DNA of 64,000 nucleotides from Gemmatimonadota bacterium (lineage in GTDB: Bacteria; Gemmatimonadota; Gemmatimonadetes; Palauibacterales; KS3-K002), in contig CP070815.1 in the NCBI GenBank assembly GCA_020344215.1, positions 4,070,058-4,134,057 of the forward strand. The letters are read 5' to 3'. This document shows positions 16,501 through 29,599 of the stretch, piece by piece; positions within the stretch are counted from its first letter, which is position 1, and the number at the start of each line of letters is the position of its first letter. Below the pieces are notes generated by a model, which saw only the letters and a list, made by a program, of their open reading frames with translations, ran no database searches and was not told the DNA's origin. Position numbers and translations under genes: made by a program.

Positions 16501-16888
16501 CCCGGACGACGATGCCTTGCCCCAGCAGGCGGCGGCACGCCTCGCGCACGGTGGCGTAGGCTTCGGGGAGCAGCTCGTTCAACACGTCCTGGGTGACCTC
16601 GTGCAGCTCTCTCTCCAGCTGACCGATCCGCAGGGCCATGCGCTCGCGCTCGCTGGCCTCCTCGGTTCGCTTCTTGGTCTCTCTGAGTGCGACGATTTCG
16701 TCTTCGATCTCGTGCACTCGCTCGTGGATGATTCCGCGGAACTTCTCGGTCTGGGCTTTCAGCTGTTCTTCGCTGAAGTCCTCGAGGATCTCTTCGTGGC
16801 GGTGGATCTCGTCGACGATCGGTTGAATCTTCCGAACGTCGCGCTCGAATTTCGTGCCCAGGAAGTCTGTGACTATCTGTTTGATCAT
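13538..16888 (-). CDS. secA: Preprotein translocase ATPase SecA
   Basis: 1116-residue motor that drives unfolded preproteins through SecYEG. Walker A is MATGEGKT (158-165), the DEAD-type box DEVDSVLIDEA starts at 266, and helicase motifs MAGRGTDIKL (658-667) and LRGRSGRQGDPGSSRFF follow. The C-terminus has a Pro/Ala-rich linker and the zinc/SecB-binding motif NDPCPCGSGKKYKKCHG. It is about 200 residues longer than E. coli SecA. Part of the extra length is an insertion at about 668-712 carrying Cys 674, 677, 705 and 711, a possible second metal site. nadD lies just upstream. Confidence 0.97.
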   Translation of the reverse strand: MIKQIVTDFLGTKFERDVRKIQPIVDEIHRHEEILEDFSEEQLKAQTEKFRGIIHERVHEIEDEIVALRETKKRTEEASERERMALRIGQLERELHEVTQDVLNELLPEAYATVREACRRLLGQGIVVRGHDTLWDMVPYDVQLIGGIVLHQGKIAEMATGEGKTLVATMPLYLNALSGKGAHLVTVNDYLARRDSEWMGTVFEYLGLTVGCIDSTEPGSAERHAVYECDITYGTNNEFGFDYLRDNMVHRLEDRVQRTHNYAIIDEVDSVLIDEARTPLIISGPVGREDNKRYAEFNTQVASLARKQARIVNSLLAEAEDLLKRSEGEEGDPEASYSLGEKVLLAHRGNPTNKKLAKLLQEPGVRKIMQRVEADYMREKRLHELEEDLLYSMDEKGHQVHLTDQGLDALSPKDHEAFVVPDLSQVFHEIEKDESLSTDEQRQKIAKCEQEYAQKSEKIHIIHQLLKAYTLFEKDTDYVVEGGQVIIVDEFTGRKMAGRRWSDGLHQAVEAKEAVTVRGETQTLATITIQNYFRMYEKLAGMTGTAETEEGEFHEIYGLEVVVIPTNRPVRRIDQDDVVFKTKREKYSSLLDEIERMHSRGLPILVGTTSVDTSETVSRMLRRRGIKHNVLNAKYHEREAEIVAHAGHTGAVTIATNMAGRGTDIKLAPGVVKCRVCAVDAQQPSFGRFREEADLGTPQAKEFGCSEDPPCGLVILGTERHDARRIDRQLRGRSGRQGDPGSSRFFLSLEDDLMRLFMAERLAKIMDKLGAEEGEVITHPWVTKAIERAQKRVEITNFEARKRLLEYDDVMNQQREVIYDLRVFALEGGEDLKGEVWDMIRHAVLSRFHEYVPDTEHEENWDLAGLKNRLLLEFFLHCPELPDENALDVALEWDGREAIADYVVEKALAAFRKKVDEFGDQAQRILSYVFLYTVDEKWKDHLYDLDQLKAGIYFRAWGQKDPLIEYKKEAYDMFVDLMGDIRTTLADRLFKAQVMPPRPMRAPQISRISGPTLDTTDEGYAPGAAAVAARQAFAPTGVAASAQAASVTGVSDPMGAPLGGPAPARQPATLLTNRAEGPAPSKPASPGEKVGRNDPCPCGSGKKYKKCHGRPGAPPL

Positions 16889-16913
16889 TCTTCCAGCTTC
16901 CAGCTCATCTCGG

Positions 16914-17495
16914 TCACGCCTGACTCCGGTACAACGAGTGTTGCTCGATGATCCGGTAGACCGGCTCCGGGACCAAGTAACGATACGGTCGTCCTGACTT
17001 AATCCTCTCCCGCACTTCGCTCGAGGAGATCGCCACGTGCGTGACGTCGATCCTCAGCAGATCGACGGCGACGTCTGCCTCGACAGCGGGCGCGTCGGCC
17101 CTCGACATCACCGTTATCCGTCCGCGCTCGGCCAGTTCCGTCACTCGGTGCCAGCGGTGTAGCTCGCCGAGTATATCCGCGCCCACAAGGATGAACAGCT
17201 CGGCTCCCGGGTTCTCCGCCTGCAGCTCGGCGAGCGTCTGGGCGGAATACGAGGGACCCGGCCGGCGGATCTCACGGTCATCGATCTCGAACAGCTCCCG
17301 TCCCGCGGTCGCCGCCTCGATCATTCTCAACCGCAACTCGCCCGGCGCCTCGACCCGTGCACGCTTCAGCGGGTGCGTTCCCGCCGGGATGAAGCACACA
17401 CGGTCGAGGCCGAGCGCCGCCGCCGCGTCGTCAGCCACAATCAGGTGACCCACGTGCGGCGGATCGAACGACCCGCCGAAGACGCCAAGCCTCAT
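16914..17495 (-). CDS. nadD: Nicotinate-nucleotide adenylyltransferase
   Basis: 193-residue nucleotidyltransferase joining nicotinate mononucleotide and ATP to deamido-NAD in NAD synthesis. It opens with the signature MRLGVFGGSFDPPHVGH (HxGH-type motif) and has VCFIPAGTHPLK and the C-terminal ISSSEVRERI ATP-binding motif. Length is normal. It sits between bamD (51 bp away) and secA (25 bp). Confidence 0.95.
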   Translation of the reverse strand: MRLGVFGGSFDPPHVGHLIVADDAAAALGLDRVCFIPAGTHPLKRARVEAPGELRLRMIEAATAGRELFEIDDREIRRPGPSYSAQTLAELQAENPGAELFILVGADILGELHRWHRVTELAERGRITVMSRADAPAVEADVAVDLLRIDVTHVAISSSEVRERIKSGRPYRYLVPEPVYRIIEQHSLYRSQA

Positions 17496-17546
17496 CCCGC
17501 GAACGGCGTATCCGGCTGCCGCCCTGGCTCTTGACGCCAGCGCGCC

Positions 17547-18284
17547 CTAGCCAGGCGAGCCCCGTCGAAGCCGCTCCGCCTCGGGGCTGTCCGGGTAGTT
17601 CCGGAGCAGACGGTCTCGCGTCTGTTCAGCATCGTCTTCATAGCCGAGCTTGCTATAGGCCTCGTAGAGCTTCAGCAACGCCTCGGGCTCCACAGTGCTG
17701 CCGGGATAGGTCTCCAGCAGATGCTGGAGGTAAACGATCGCCGAGTCGTAGGCCTTGCGCTTGTAATAGTAGACGGCGTTCAGATAGTGCTTACGCGCGA
17801 CCTTGCCCCTGAGTTCCGCAACCCGCTGCGTAGCCAGTTCGGCATACGGGCTCCCCGGGTAGAGTAGCACGACAGCGCGGCATTGACCGATCGCCTGTAT
17901 CGTGTAATCCTGATCGAGCTCCGGCCGCGGCGACAGTTCGCAATAGGCCTCGCACGCCCGGTAGCGGGCGAGATCGGCGAGTGGGCCCGCCGGCCTCCCC
18001 TGAGACAGGCGGAGGAATTCGGCTGCCGCAGTCAAGTACTGTTTCTGGTTGAAATACGCCTCGCCGATAATCAGCTGCGCACTGTCGACCCTCTGCTGCC
18101 CCGGGTCTTCGTAGACGAAGCGCTGCATCGCCTCTATCGTTCCGCCCCAGTCTCCTCTCTCGAACTTCTCAATCCCGATCCTGTACAGCTCCCCGGCGGA
18201 CAAGCCAGGGGGCAGCTCCTTGGGACAGCCCAGCAAGGCCAGACCCGAGGCGAGGAGCACCGTCATCCGGACCGTTTCCCTCAT
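17547..18284 (-). CDS. bamD: Outer-membrane assembly lipoprotein BamD-like
   Basis: 245-residue predicted lipoprotein with a short signal peptide ending in lipobox LALLGC (Cys 20). TPR-like repeats follow (IEKFERGDWGGTIEAMQRFV, AVYYYKRKAYDSAIVYLQHL, LLKLYEAYSKLGYEDDAEQT), matching BamD/YfiO in length and order. BamD is the essential periplasm-facing partner of BamA in folding outer-membrane barrels, so this supports a diderm envelope. Its ATG overlaps the upstream TPR gene stop (ATGA at 18281-18284). Confidence 0.85.
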   Translation of the reverse strand: MRETVRMTVLLASGLALLGCPKELPPGLSAGELYRIGIEKFERGDWGGTIEAMQRFVYEDPGQQRVDSAQLIIGEAYFNQKQYLTAAAEFLRLSQGRPAGPLADLARYRACEAYCELSPRPELDQDYTIQAIGQCRAVVLLYPGSPYAELATQRVAELRGKVARKHYLNAVYYYKRKAYDSAIVYLQHLLETYPGSTVEPEALLKLYEAYSKLGYEDDAEQTRDRLLRNYPDSPEAERLRRGSPG

Positions 18285-19207
18285 TGCTCCTCTTCCTCCG
18301 TGCTTCTATAGCGGATGCTCCGGATGCGATCCTCGGCACGTCGCACCTTCCGTCCAGTCCGGCTCGGGTTCAGGTCGAGAACCTGCTGATACGATCGTAC
18401 TGCTTCGTCGAACTCTCCGAGTGAGAAGAGCAGCTCGCCGCGCTCGAACCAGGCGTCATCGAGGAGCGTCTGCGGCGCGCCCAACGCGATCACCAGCTCG
18501 AAACCCTCCAGCGCCTTCGCAGGTCGTCCGGCCAAGCGATCCTTTTGAGCCAGCTCGAAGGCGCACTGGCCGGCATGCCACCGCGCATCTCGCCTCACCT
18601 CGCCACTCGGACGCGTGGCCAGGAAGTCCCTGAAATGAGTCAACGCCCGGCCACATTCTCCCAGCTCGTAGTAGACGCGGGCCAGCTCGTAACTGACGCG
18701 CGGGTCGACGCTGTCAGGCTCCGTTGCCAGCGCGGCGAGATAGAGAGGCAACGCATCGGCGTACTCCTCTAGCTCGTAGTAGTAACGCGCGAAGGGGAGC
18801 GTCATCTCGTCCGGCACCAAGCCGGACCGCACCGTTTCCAATTGCTCGAGGGCACGTGCGAAGCGCGCTCTGTCGTTCTGCTCGAGGGCCCGCCTCGCCA
18901 TCGCCAGGTAGTCGGCGATTGCCTGGTCGCTGTAAGACGAGTCGGTGGCGATGAGCCGCGCATAGTAGCCGCTCGTCTCGTCGAGGCGATCGAGGTGCGC
19001 GTAGCCGTGAGCCAGCCGGAGCAGGATGCCAGGCTCCTCGCCGTGCAGACGAAGCGCCAACTGGTACTCGGCCATCGCTTCCTCGGCACGCCCGGCACCG
19101 AGTAATCGGTCACCCGACGCCAGGTGGTCGCGCACGTCGCCGCGACAACCTGCAGTCACGGACCAGATCAACCAGGCACCTGCGATGAATGAGATCGGAG
19201 GTCTCAG
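18281..19207 (-). CDS. TPR-repeat putative lipoprotein
   Basis: About 309 residues with repeated helix pairs typical of TPRs (AEEAMAEYQLALRLHGEEPG, VSYELARVYYELGECGRALT, WFERGELLFSLGEFDEAVRS). The N-terminus PPISFIAGAWLIWSVTAGC looks like a lipoprotein signal with Cys 21. The start is a problem: no ATG is available. CTG at 19207 overlaps the preceding gene's stop (CTGA) and has GGAGGGGG at good spacing; the alternative GTG at 19303 lies inside the preceding gene and adds a charged leader. Coupled to bamD downstream, so a role in envelope assembly is plausible but unproven. Confidence 0.7.
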   Translation of the reverse strand: MRPPISFIAGAWLIWSVTAGCRGDVRDHLASGDRLLGAGRAEEAMAEYQLALRLHGEEPGILLRLAHGYAHLDRLDETSGYYARLIATDSSYSDQAIADYLAMARRALEQNDRARFARALEQLETVRSGLVPDEMTLPFARYYYELEEYADALPLYLAALATEPDSVDPRVSYELARVYYELGECGRALTHFRDFLATRPSGEVRRDARWHAGQCAFELAQKDRLAGRPAKALEGFELVIALGAPQTLLDDAWFERGELLFSLGEFDEAVRSYQQVLDLNPSRTGRKVRRAEDRIRSIRYRSTEEEEQ

Positions 19208-19923
19208 CCCGCCCCCTCCTCGCCGGCCGTCTGGGTGCGAGGCATGTTGAGGAACGCTCGGGCCTTGGGATGGTCGGGAACCTGCCTGAGACAGGCTCGC
19301 CACTCTGTCGCCGCAGAGTCATGCTGGCCAGCTCGATAGTACACCAAGCCGAGAGCAACTCGCGCTTCCACGTACTCGGGGTTCTCGACGAGAACGCCGC
19401 TCAACTCTTGAATGGCGCTCTGCAGGTCTCCCCCTTCCATGAGTGCGCGAGCCAGCTTGGTGCGGATGTCGAGGAAGTCCGGCCTCAGGTTCGTGGCACT
19501 CCGGTACTGCTCGACTGCCTCCTTATGGGAGCCAAGGTCGGCGTACAGATCGCCGAGCTCCATGTGCATATTCGCGAGACGCGCCGACACCGAGCGGGAG
19601 AAGGGCCGGCCGGCGGAGTGGTCGCTGTCCCACGCGAGTCTGAACGCTTCGCGCGCCTCTTCGTAACGGCCCAGATCATTGAGCGTGATCGCCCGGTTAA
19701 GGTGGGCCTCCACGTAGGAGGGGTTGAGGGCGAGCGCACGGTCGAACTCCTCGAGCGCAGCCTCGGGCTGCCCGGCTAGGCCGAGCGCCAGGCCCAAGAG
19801 GTGCCGCACGTCCGCGTAGCCCGGCTCGCGATCGACCGCCTCTCGGAGGGCCGAGATGGCGCCGACGTAGTCGTTCTGGGCCAGGCATTCCTTTCCCTTC
19901 GCAATGAGCTGGTCCGCATTCAT
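19204..19923 (-). CDS. Tetratricopeptide-repeat protein
   Basis: About 239 residues made almost wholly of TPRs of about 34 residues (NDYVGAISALREAVDREPGY, GQPEAALEEFDRALALNPSY, GDLQSAIQELSGVLVENPEY, GQHDSAATEWRACLRQVPDH). No signal peptide or other domain is visible, so it is likely a cytoplasmic protein-interaction scaffold. The ATG at 19923 (MNADQLIAKGKECL) lies 11 bp after the glycosyltransferase stop; the longer frame to 20046 falls inside that gene. Confidence 0.82.
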   Translation of the reverse strand: MNADQLIAKGKECLAQNDYVGAISALREAVDREPGYADVRHLLGLALGLAGQPEAALEEFDRALALNPSYVEAHLNRAITLNDLGRYEEAREAFRLAWDSDHSAGRPFSRSVSARLANMHMELGDLYADLGSHKEAVEQYRSATNLRPDFLDIRTKLARALMEGGDLQSAIQELSGVLVENPEYVEARVALGLVYYRAGQHDSAATEWRACLRQVPDHPKARAFLNMPRTQTAGEEGAG

Positions 19924-19934
19924 CGAGCTGAAAC

Positions 19935-20678
19935 CTACTTTTTCTCCTCCCCCTCGGCAAGCGAACGGCGGCGGCGGCGCCTGAACAAGCGCCGCCAGAG
20001 ACCATATTTCAGGATGCAGCGGAAAGCCGAGACGCCGTCCTTCCAATTGATCTTCTTGCCCTCGGCGTAGGTGCGGCCGCTGTAGGAGATCCCTACCTCG
20101 TAGATCCGCCAGCCGCCGAGGGCGAGTTTCGAGGTGATCTCCGGCTCCAAGCCGAAGCGGTTCTCCTCGATCTCTAGGCTCTCCAACACCTTACGGCGAA
20201 ACATCTTGTAGCAGGTCTCCATGTCTGTGAGGTTCAGGTTGGTCACCATGTTCGAGCACAGGGTCAGGAGCCTGTTGCCCACGTAGTGCCAGAAGTAGAG
20301 GACGCGGTGCGGTCCCGCGCCGGCGAACCGGGAGCCGTAGACCGCGTCGGCTTTGCCCTGCTCGATGGGCGCCAAGAGTCGCCCATACTCGGCGGGGTCG
20401 TACTCGAGATCGGCGTCCTGAATGATCGCGGCTTCACCGGTCGCCTTGGCCACGCCGGCCCGGATCGCGGCGCCCTTGCCCTGGTTCTTCGGCTGAAGCA
20501 CAAGCTGGTCGATCTGGCCTTCATCCAGCAGGCGCTGGAGTATGTCACGGGTCCCGTCGGACGAGAAGTCGTCGACACAGATGATCTCCTTGTCGACGGG
20601 GACCTCCTGGACCCGGCGAACGACCTCCTCTATCGTCTCGCGCTCGTTGTAGATAGGTATCAGCACCGAGAGCTTCAC
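19935..20678 (-). CDS. Family 2 glycosyltransferase (dolichyl-phosphate-mannose-synthase-like)
   Basis: 247-residue GT-A glycosyltransferase. Key parts are [18 protein letters not shown], nucleotide-binding [38 protein letters not shown] (DxD-like DAD) and the downstream [20 protein letters not shown], typical of enzymes that move a sugar from a nucleotide to a polyprenyl phosphate. No membrane segments are seen; the C-terminus is very basic ([15 protein letters not shown]), which could bind the membrane. It follows the nucleotide-sugar genes, the likely donor suppliers. Confidence 0.87.
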   Translation of the reverse strand: MKLSVLIPIYNERETIEEVVRRVQEVPVDKEIICVDDFSSDGTRDILQRLLDEGQIDQLVLQPKNQGKGAAIRAGVAKATGEAAIIQDADLEYDPAEYGRLLAPIEQGKADAVYGSRFAGAGPHRVLYFWHYVGNRLLTLCSNMVTNLNLTDMETCYKMFRRKVLESLEIEENRFGLEPEITSKLALGGWRIYEVGISYSGRTYAEGKKINWKDGVSAFRCILKYGLWRRLFRRRRRRSLAEGEEKK

Positions 20679-20694
20679 TGGGTCCCCGTCCGTG

Positions 20695-21638
<944 letters not shown>

Positions 21639-21642
<4 letters not shown>

Positions 21643-22949
21643 GTCACGGCCTCCCGTCCCAGCGGGTAATAGGTGAACTGTAGTTCTCTCATCTTCGCCG
21701 ACTCGTACAGATTGCGGGCGTCGAAGACCACAGCGGCGGACAGGGTGTCACGAATCCGCTGCATGTTCGGGTTGCGGTAATCGAGCCAGTCGGTCATTAC
21801 AACGAGGGCGTCGGCGCCCTCCAGCGCCTCGTATTCACGCTCGCAGTAGACGATGCGGTCGCCGAAGATGCGGCGCGCGATGTCCAACGCCGCCGGGTCG
21901 TGCCCGCGGACCGAGGCGCCGCGTTCCAGCAACCCGTTGATCAGAACGATCGACGGCGACTCCCTCATGTCGTCGGTTCCCGGCTTGAAGGCGAGCCCCC
22001 AGACCGCGATGGTGCGCCCCTGCAGATCTTTGCCGAAGTGTCTCTCGACCTTCTCGAGGAACACCAGCTTCTGCGCCTCGTTTACCTCCTCCGTCGCTCT
22101 GAGGATCTTGAAGTCGTAGCCGTACTCGTCGGCCGTGCGCATCAGAGCTTTTACGTCCTTCGGGAAACAGGAACCGCCGTAGCCCGGGCCGGGGAAGAGG
22201 AACGTCGGGCCGATCCGGTGATCCGAGCCCACGCCGCGGCGGACCAGCGCGACGTCGGCGCCGGTCAGCTCACACATCCGAGCGATCTCGTTCATGAAGC
22301 TGATTCGCGTAGCCAGCATGGCGTTGGCCGCGTACTTGGTCAGCTCGGCGCTGGTGATGTCCATGATGATGATCGGATTCCCTGTGCGGACGAACGGCTC
22401 GTAGAGCTCTGCCAGCACGTCTCGGGCGGCGGGCGAATCGACCCCGAGCACCACGCGATCCGGCCGCATGAAGTCGCCCAGTGCAGCGCCTTCCTTGAGG
22501 AACTCGGGGTTCGAACATACGTGGACCGGGTGTTCGGTGCGATTCTCGATCTCGCGGCGAACCTGGGCTGCGGTGCCAACCGGCACCGTGCTTTTCGTCA
22601 CCACGACTTTCTCACCGTCCATGTTCTCGCCGATCACCCGGGCGACGTCAAGCACGTGCCGTAAATCGGCCGAGCCATCCTCATCCGGCGGTGTGCCGAC
22701 GGCGATAAAGATGACCCGCGATTCTCGCGTCACCGCCGGGATATCGGTGGTGAAGCGCAGTCGCCCATTCGCAATGTTCCTGCGAACCAGCGGCTCCAGC
22801 CCGGGCTCGTAGATGGGGATCGCGCCACGCTTGAGCCCTTCAACCTTCTGCGCATCTACATCACCGCAGATGACATCGTTGCCCGTCTCGGCGAAGCAGG
22901 CGCCTGCGACGAGTCCGACGTACCCTGTACCTATGACTCCAACGTGCAT
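21639..22949 (-). CDS. ugd: UDP-glucose 6-dehydrogenase
   Basis: 436-residue enzyme oxidising UDP-glucose to UDP-glucuronate. Rossmann start [20 protein letters not shown], conserved TVPVGTA, and the catalytic cysteine in [12 protein letters not shown] (Cys 261). Length is normal once the ATG at 22949 is used; the open frame extends about 70 codons upstream but that part is Cys/Arg-rich and overlaps a promoter and the preceding gene. GAGAT precedes the chosen start. The next gene uses its product. Confidence 0.95.
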
Positions 22950-23004
22950 GTCGATCTCGATGAATGATGAGTGGAACGTTGGGGGCGGTCCGGAAGGGCC
23001 ATGT

Positions 23005-23034
23005 ATTATATCCGAACCGGGCTCACGGTCGCAA
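23005..23034 (-). promoter_or_regulatory. Candidate sigma70 promoter for ugd and downstream genes
   Basis: On the minus strand TTGCGA (23029-23034), an 18-bp spacer and a perfect TATAAT (23005-23010) lie about 55 bp before the ugd ATG. The elements straddle the stop codon (23023) of the preceding nucleotidyltransferase gene. This suggests an internal promoter giving ugd and the following genes extra or independent transcription. Confidence 0.65.
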
Positions 23035-24189
23035 CGGCACTGAGCCGAGCACTCGGTACCGCAGCACCCTACCCTTGAGCCAGCGAAAACCGCGCACGGC
23101 GCGGCGCAACCGACCGACCGAGTGGCGGCCGTTCGCTTTGACCGCCGCTGCTCCACGGTGCCCCACCACCCAACGCAGGAAGGCGAGCTTCCTGCGCAAA
23201 CCGCGGCGCAAGGCCAGCTCCATTACGAGAGAGCTGGGTACTAATCGGAAGCCGGCGCCTGCATACCCAAGCCGCACTCCCACCGGGACTCCGAGACGCC
23301 GCAGCGTCGTGACGTGCCCGGGGTCCAGATCGAGACCGAAGAGCTCTGCGGCGGCCGTCAGCGCGTGCTTCAGGTGCCGGTCTCGTCCCTGGAACCGCGC
23401 CAGCTGGGTTGTGGCCGCTACCGTACTCTCCCCGGCAGCCGCGAGCTGAACCGCCAGGTCGAGGTAGACGGAAAGCGTGCGGTTACCGTGCAGCACGGCG
23501 TGGGCGGCGGTCAGATAGAGCTCCACGGAGGGCGGCAGCAGGTTCCAGCGTGTGCCGGCGACGTCGCCTGCCGCAACCGGCTCGCGGCTCTCCCCGACGG
23601 CCACTTCAATACCAGCCGCGCCCACGGCGACCTCGTGCCATGCCGGATGAAGATCTACGGTCTGCTCTTCGCCGTGGTCACCATACCGGCCGAAGGTCAC
23701 GGCGTAGCTGGCCGAGAGCCCCCCGCCGCCGGCCCAGTGCTCGTAACCGGCGGCCCTCAGCACCTCCTCCGCGCCGCATAGCTCCTCCGGCGCGACGAGC
23801 AGGTCGACATCCCCCGTCTCCCGCGCCGCCCGGGCGGGATAGTAGCGTGCCAGCGCGAGCCCCTTGAAGAGGATCGGCCGAATACCGGCCTCCTGGAAGG
23901 CAGGGCCGAGCTCGGCGAGTTCCTGCTCCTGCTCCTCAGTCCGCCGCTCGTTCTCTAGCCGGGCCACGGCGAGCACCGCTCGGCACTGCTTCGGCACGCT
24001 TACACCGGCGACGGCGCAGGCCTCAGCGAGCGCCGGACCGAGCCGCTCAGCCAACGCCGCCCCGGTCGCCCGCATCCAGCACTCGACGCCCCAGTCGGCA
24101 TCTGCCGCCACGCGACCGAAATACCTGCGGCTGAGCACCTCGAGCGCCGGCTCGAGCCACCCCAGCCCACGGCCCTTAGGCTCCGTCAT
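23023..24189 (-). CDS. Uncharacterised nucleotidyltransferase-fold protein
   Basis: About 388 residues. The motif ILFKGLALARYYP followed by RAARETGDVDLLVAPEEL resembles the core of the 'uncharacterised nucleotidyltransferase' family (Pfam NTP_transf_5), with paired aspartates GDVDLL as expected metal ligands; further on are VDLHPAWHEV and [20 protein letters not shown]. Members occur in polysaccharide and peptide-modification loci, but the substrate is unknown. The ATG at 24189 follows the reductase stop by 2 bp; the C-terminus is strongly basic. Confidence 0.75.
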   Translation of the reverse strand: MTEPKGRGLGWLEPALEVLSRRYFGRVAADADWGVECWMRATGAALAERLGPALAEACAVAGVSVPKQCRAVLAVARLENERRTEEQEQELAELGPAFQEAGIRPILFKGLALARYYPARAARETGDVDLLVAPEELCGAEEVLRAAGYEHWAGGGGLSASYAVTFGRYGDHGEEQTVDLHPAWHEVAVGAAGIEVAVGESREPVAAGDVAGTRWNLLPPSVELYLTAAHAVLHGNRTLSVYLDLAVQLAAAGESTVAATTQLARFQGRDRHLKHALTAAAELFGLDLDPGHVTTLRRLGVPVGVRLGYAGAGFRLVPSSLVMELALRRGLRRKLAFLRWVVGHRGAAAVKANGRHSVGRLRRAVRGFRWLKGRVLRYRVLGSVPLRP

Positions 24190-24191
24190 AC

Positions 24192-27474
<3,283 letters not shown>

Positions 27475-27476
27475 GG

Positions 27477-28454
27477 CTAGCCTCCCAGCAGCTTCGCCAG
27501 CTCTCCGGCGTAGTATGTGATGATCAGGTCCGCTCCCGCCCTGCGTATCGACTGGGCCGTCTCCAGCATCACGCGCTCTTCATCGATCCAGCCGCGCTCC
27601 GCGGCCGCCTTGATCATGCTGTACTCGCCCGACACGTGATAGGCGGCGACGGGATAGCCGGTCTCCTGCTTCACCCGCTGGATCACATCCAGGTACGGGA
27701 GCGCAGGCTTCACCATTATGATGTCGGCACCTTCCTCGATGTCCATGCGCGCCTCGCGCAGCCCTTCAGCGGCGTTCCCCGGATCCATCTGGTAACCCCT
27801 GCGGTCGCCGAACTGGGGTGCCGACTCAGCCGCCTCGCGGAACGGGCCATAGAATGCGGAAGCGTACTTCACTGCGTACGACATGATCGGAACGTGGGTG
27901 AACCCGTCTGCGTCGAGCGCCTGACGGATCGCCGCCACGCGACCGTCCATCATGTCGCTGGGCGCGATGATATCCGCGCCAGCCTCGGCGTGCGATATTG
28001 CCATACGTGCGAGAAGCTCGAGGGTCGAGTCGTTGTCCACCTCACCCTCCGCTGTCAGCAGTCCACAGTGCCCGTGGTCCGTGTACTCGCAGAGGCAGAC
28101 ATCGGTGATGACGACGAGGTCTTTCGCACATCGCTTGATGGCTAGCACCGCACGTTGCACCTCGCCTTCGGCGGCGTAGGCGCCGCTGCCGTGCGCGTCC
28201 TTCGATTCCGGTATGCCGAACAATAGGACGGCACCCACACCGACCGATTCAAGGCGTGCTGCTTCCTCCGCCGTTTCCTCAACCGACAACTGCTCGACAC
28301 CCGGCATCGCACTCACAGGGTGGCGGCCCTCCCGGTAGGTGACGAAGAGCGGCGCGATAAGATCCGCCGGCTCGAGAGACGTCTCTCGGACCATGGCTCG
28401 CAGGCGCTCCGTCCGCCGCAGTCGCCGTGCCCGATAGGTGGGGAACTTCGACAT
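27477..28454 (-). CDS. hemB: Porphobilinogen synthase (delta-aminolevulinate dehydratase)
   Basis: 325-residue enzyme condensing two 5-aminolevulinates to porphobilinogen. The zinc-cysteine site [14 protein letters not shown] (Cys 120, 122, 130) is intact, so this is the Zn-dependent form. The Schiff-base lysines are K196 ([14 protein letters not shown]) and K249 ([12 protein letters not shown]). The start overlaps the hemD stop by one base (TGATG). Confidence 0.97.
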   Translation of the reverse strand: MSKFPTYRARRLRRTERLRAMVRETSLEPADLIAPLFVTYREGRHPVSAMPGVEQLSVEETAEEAARLESVGVGAVLLFGIPESKDAHGSGAYAAEGEVQRAVLAIKRCAKDLVVITDVCLCEYTDHGHCGLLTAEGEVDNDSTLELLARMAISHAEAGADIIAPSDMMDGRVAAIRQALDADGFTHVPIMSYAVKYASAFYGPFREAAESAPQFGDRRGYQMDPGNAAEGLREARMDIEEGADIIMVKPALPYLDVIQRVKQETGYPVAAYHVSGEYSMIKAAAERGWIDEERVMLETAQSIRRAGADLIITYYAGELAKLLGG

Positions 28455-29260
28455 CAGTCCCGTTCCTCCAGGTTGCCGTAGAACTCTACGATCGCCCGTA
28501 GCAGCCCCTCCACCGTGTACTGCTGAGCAACCGCGTCCACGCGCACGCCGGCGGCCCGAGCAGCATCGGCGGTCACCGGTCCGATCACGGCGACCCGCGC
28601 TCGGCCGAGGTCGGCGCCCGCGGCGTCAACGAAGTGGCGCACCGTCGAGGCTGCCGTGAAGGTGATCATGTCGATCTCGCCGCGTCCGAGGCCGGCCTGC
28701 AGGGCAGCGATCCCTTCCAGGTCCGCTCGCGACTCATAGGCGATGACCTCATCTACTTCGGCACCGGCGGCGCGCAACCGCTGGGGCAGGACCTGGCGAG
28801 CGCCGGCGGCGCGAGGCAGAAGAACACGCCGTCCCGCGATCTCCTCCAACCCGGTCAAGACGTCGGCCACCGCCTCGGCCACGTATTCCTCGGGAACGAC
28901 CTCGGGGCTGACACCCCGTCGCTCCAACTCCGCCGCCGTCGCCGGGCCGATGGCCGCCACGCGCGTGCCGACCGGCAGCAGCGCCGAGCTTCTGACACCT
29001 TCCAGCTGATGCCAGAATCGGGCCACGCCGTTCGCGCTCGTGAACACGACCCAGTCGTAAGAGTCCAGCTGCTCGAGCGCCCGCCGGAACGGAACCGGGT
29101 CCACCGGATCGGCAATGCGGATGGTCGGGTGGTGTAGCGGGGCGGCGCCGAGCTGGCGCAGGCCGGCCAGCAGTCGCTCCGCCTGGCCAGCAGGGCGCGT
29201 CACGGCGATGCGCCGGCCCTGCAATGGCCGTTCACTGTTTCCTGCCTGAGACAGCGGCAA
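28454..29260 (-). CDS. hemD: Uroporphyrinogen-III synthase
   Basis: About 268 residues. The fold's sparse signatures are present: [19 protein letters not shown] at the start, [32 protein letters not shown], and later [18 protein letters not shown] and [18 protein letters not shown]. It cyclises hydroxymethylbilane. No ATG fits; TTG at 29260 has AGGAG eight bases upstream, GTG at 29269 is an alternative. The open frame to 29515 would add a Gly/Pro-rich leader. hemC, its usual partner, is not in the window. Confidence 0.85.
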   Translation of the reverse strand: MPLSQAGNSERPLQGRRIAVTRPAGQAERLLAGLRQLGAAPLHHPTIRIADPVDPVPFRRALEQLDSYDWVVFTSANGVARFWHQLEGVRSSALLPVGTRVAAIGPATAAELERRGVSPEVVPEEYVAEAVADVLTGLEEIAGRRVLLPRAAGARQVLPQRLRAAGAEVDEVIAYESRADLEGIAALQAGLGRGEIDMITFTAASTVRHFVDAAGADLGRARVAVIGPVTADAARAAGVRVDAVAQQYTVEGLLRAIVEFYGNLEERD

Positions 29261-29599
29261 TCGATCCACTCCTGAGCCTTTCGCCGGGGAGGGCTCACCG
29301 CCGCGGATGCCCGCCCAGGCGCCGACTCGCTGATGTCGGCGCTCAATATGTGGCCGCGCACCCGAGGCAGCAACCAACCAGGGCTGCAAAGTGCCTTCTA
29401 AGCTGGAGATAGCTGACCGGAGGCTTGGGCGGTCCGTGGGCGGATCGGGGGATCCCCTGCCGCCCTCCGGCTCCGGACCGGGGACAGCGTTGCCCGCCCT
29501 GCAAGAGGAGCGCATATTTCACGGTCTCAGAGAGAACCCAACTGCGCTGTCTGGTGAGCCAAACAGGTGCTCGCGACAAGCACGAAAGGAGCCCAAGCA
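29261..29599. other. Divergent intergenic region with palindrome and candidate rightward promoter
   Basis: About 340 bp between hemD (leftward) and the only plus-strand gene (rightward). It contains a nested GC-rich hairpin at 29438-29465 (GGGCGG/CCGCCC enclosing GGGG-GAT-CCCC). A small GTGCT/AGCAC hairpin at 29565-29581 lies just before the Shine-Dalgarno of the plus-strand gene. I found no convincing leftward promoter and no short coding frame with a good ribosome site. Confidence 0.55.
29490..29518 (+). promoter_or_regulatory. Candidate promoter of the plus-strand gene
   Basis: TTGCCC (29490-29495), a 17-bp spacer and CATATT (29513-29518) resemble a sigma70 promoter (4/6 in each box). It would give a leader of about 75 bases ending in AAAGGAG before the ATG at 29600. 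Confidence 0.45.

Noticed and set aside
22950..23156. 70-codon N-terminal extension of ugd
   Set aside because: It is Cys/Arg-rich, overlaps the preceding gene and a promoter, and the family starts at [12 protein letters not shown].
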